DNA from: Planctomycetaceae bacterium
GTDB taxonomy: Bacteria > Planctomycetota > Planctomycetia > Pirellulales > Pirellulaceae
Direction of reading: 5' to 3'
Length of the DNA stretch: 14,026 nt
Assembly: GCA_007129635.1 (NCBI GenBank)
Contig: SKVE01000144.1
Span: forward strand, 1 to 14,026
A program made the position numbers and the translations under genes. The notes beneath the pieces were generated by a model. The model was given only the letters and a program-made list of their open reading frames with translations, was not told the origin of the DNA and ran no database searches. Below are positions 13,384 through 14,026 of this stretch, in pieces. Position 1 is the stretch's first letter. The number at the start of each line of letters is the position of its first letter.

Positions 13384-13935
13384 ATGAGATTCACCGTGGC
13401 CATCCGCGCCTTTTTTGCGGCCTTGTTCCACGCAAGCATGGCCGAACGTATTGCCACTGCACTGCAACCGGAAGACGATTCATCCGCGTCTGCCAGGATT
13501 CCAGCGCCCTCCAAACCGCAGCCGGCGGCGACGGCGACGCCCCAGCGGCCCGTTCGTAGCGATGCTGTTTCGCTGCTGGCCACTCTGCAACGGGAGGCTC
13601 GCTTTGTGGATCTGGTACAGGAGAATTTGGATCAGTACACCGACGAACAGGTTGGCGCGGCGGCTCGCGATGTGCTTCGTGATTGCCGATCGGTGATCGA
13701 CCGATTGTTCCAGTTACATCCAGTCGTCGATCGCCAGGAGGGCCAATCGGTGGACATCCCGGCCGGTTTTGATACCGGTCGTTTTCGGTTGACCGGCAAC
13801 GTGGCGGGCCAGCCCCCGTTTTCGGGCAGTCTGGTCCACCACGGTTGGCAGGCGACTCGATGCGAAATGCCTCGATGGTCCGGCAGCGACGAAGCGGCCG
13901 ATGTGGTTGCTCCCGCAGAGGTCCAATTGCCATGA
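13384..13935 (+). CDS. DUF2760 domain-containing protein
   Basis: A 183-aa protein. An N-terminal amphipathic or hydrophobic helix (MRFTVAIRAFFAALFH) is joined by a Pro/Ala-rich linker (about 35-58) to a DUF2760 domain (60-183) with LLATLQREARFVDLVQE, a conserved PAGFD, RLTGNVAG, PPFSG and HHGWQAT. The function is unknown. In other genomes I recall DUF2760 genes lying directly before Hsp70-family genes, as here (52 bp to the next start), so a chaperone-linked role is inferred. The ATG at 13384 is chosen because AGGGG lies eight bases upstream and the family starts at this point; an in-frame TTG at 13345 would add 13 unconserved residues. Confidence 0.85.
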   Translation: MRFTVAIRAFFAALFHASMAERIATALQPEDDSSASARIPAPSKPQPAATATPQRPVRSDAVSLLATLQREARFVDLVQENLDQYTDEQVGAAARDVLRDCRSVIDRLFQLHPVVDRQEGQSVDIPAGFDTGRFRLTGNVAGQPPFSGSLVHHGWQATRCEMPRWSGSDEAADVVAPAEVQLP

Positions 13936-13987
13936 TCCCCACCGCTGAAGTCAATTGGCCACGCACTCGCTTAGCAGGGAAGACACG

Positions 13988-14026
13988 ATGAACGCACAAT
14001 TTGCCGTAGGGATCGACCTGGGAACC
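13988..14026 (+). CDS. Hsp70-family protein, N-terminus only
   Basis: The first 13 residues read MNAQFAVGIDLGT and the window ends there. GIDLGT is the phosphate-1 motif of the Hsp70/actin ATPase fold. A purine-rich AGGGAAG precedes the ATG. Whether it is a canonical DnaK or a divergent Hsp70 paired with DUF2760 cannot be seen; the N-terminus is unlike E. coli DnaK and the context favours a divergent one. Confidence 0.8.
   Translation, partial: MNAQFAVGIDLGT

Overview
The window reads as chromosomal DNA of a planctomycete, most likely a Pirellulaceae/Rhodopirellula-type marine organism. The basis is a formylglycine sulfatase next to a secreted beta-helix enzyme, protein families I know mainly from planctomycetes (DUF6580, DUF4430, a DUF2760/Hsp70 pair, Pro-rich tail-anchored proteins), GC-rich codon use that opens long antisense shadow frames, and a GGACGGA-type palindrome of the sort that gives 'DWKSVL' peptides in spurious planctomycete ORFs. 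This is inferred from recognition, not from a database search. No rRNA, tRNA, CRISPR array, intact transposon or phage gene was seen.

Layout. At 1-12 a minus-strand gene probably runs off the left edge. At 148-801 is endonuclease III (nth), with unusual cysteine spacing in its Fe-S region. From 802 to 1272 lies degenerate DNA: a doubtful small ORF, a 12-13 nt tandem repeat, what looks like the C-terminal scrap of a lost secreted protein, and a REP-like palindrome. From 1273 to 5538 is a divergent pair: a secreted sulfatase (minus) and a large secreted right-handed beta-helix protein resembling glycoside hydrolase family 141 (plus). They share a 225-bp intergenic region with an 81-nt interrupted dyad. 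A possible small ORF (5578-5733) follows.

From 10354 down to 5779, four genes run on the minus strand: a YhaM-type HD/OB 3'-5' exoribonuclease, RNase R (start codon directly abutting the previous stop), a small secreted DUF4430 protein 39 nt downstream, then, after a structured 265-nt gap, a six-helix DUF6580 membrane protein. The first two form an RNA-decay unit. The last two may be parts of an uptake system.

From 10355 to 10659 is a divergent promoter region with sigma70-like elements on both strands. It serves the RNA-decay operon and a plus-strand TIM-barrel sugar isomerase/epimerase-like protein (10660-11661) that ends in a repetitive Ala-rich tail. Its end overlaps, tail to tail, a minus-strand two-gene operon (13207 to 11636): a Pro-rich tail-anchored protein and a four-helix membrane protein. 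Divergently, a DUF2760 protein (13384-13935) precedes an Hsp70-family gene cut by the right edge (13988).

The most interesting themes are the sulfatase/GH141-like pair (possible sulfated-fucan degradation), the DUF4430/DUF6580 pair (possible small-molecule uptake), the coupled YhaM/RNase R pair, and the DUF2760/Hsp70 pair. None is proven by the sequence alone.
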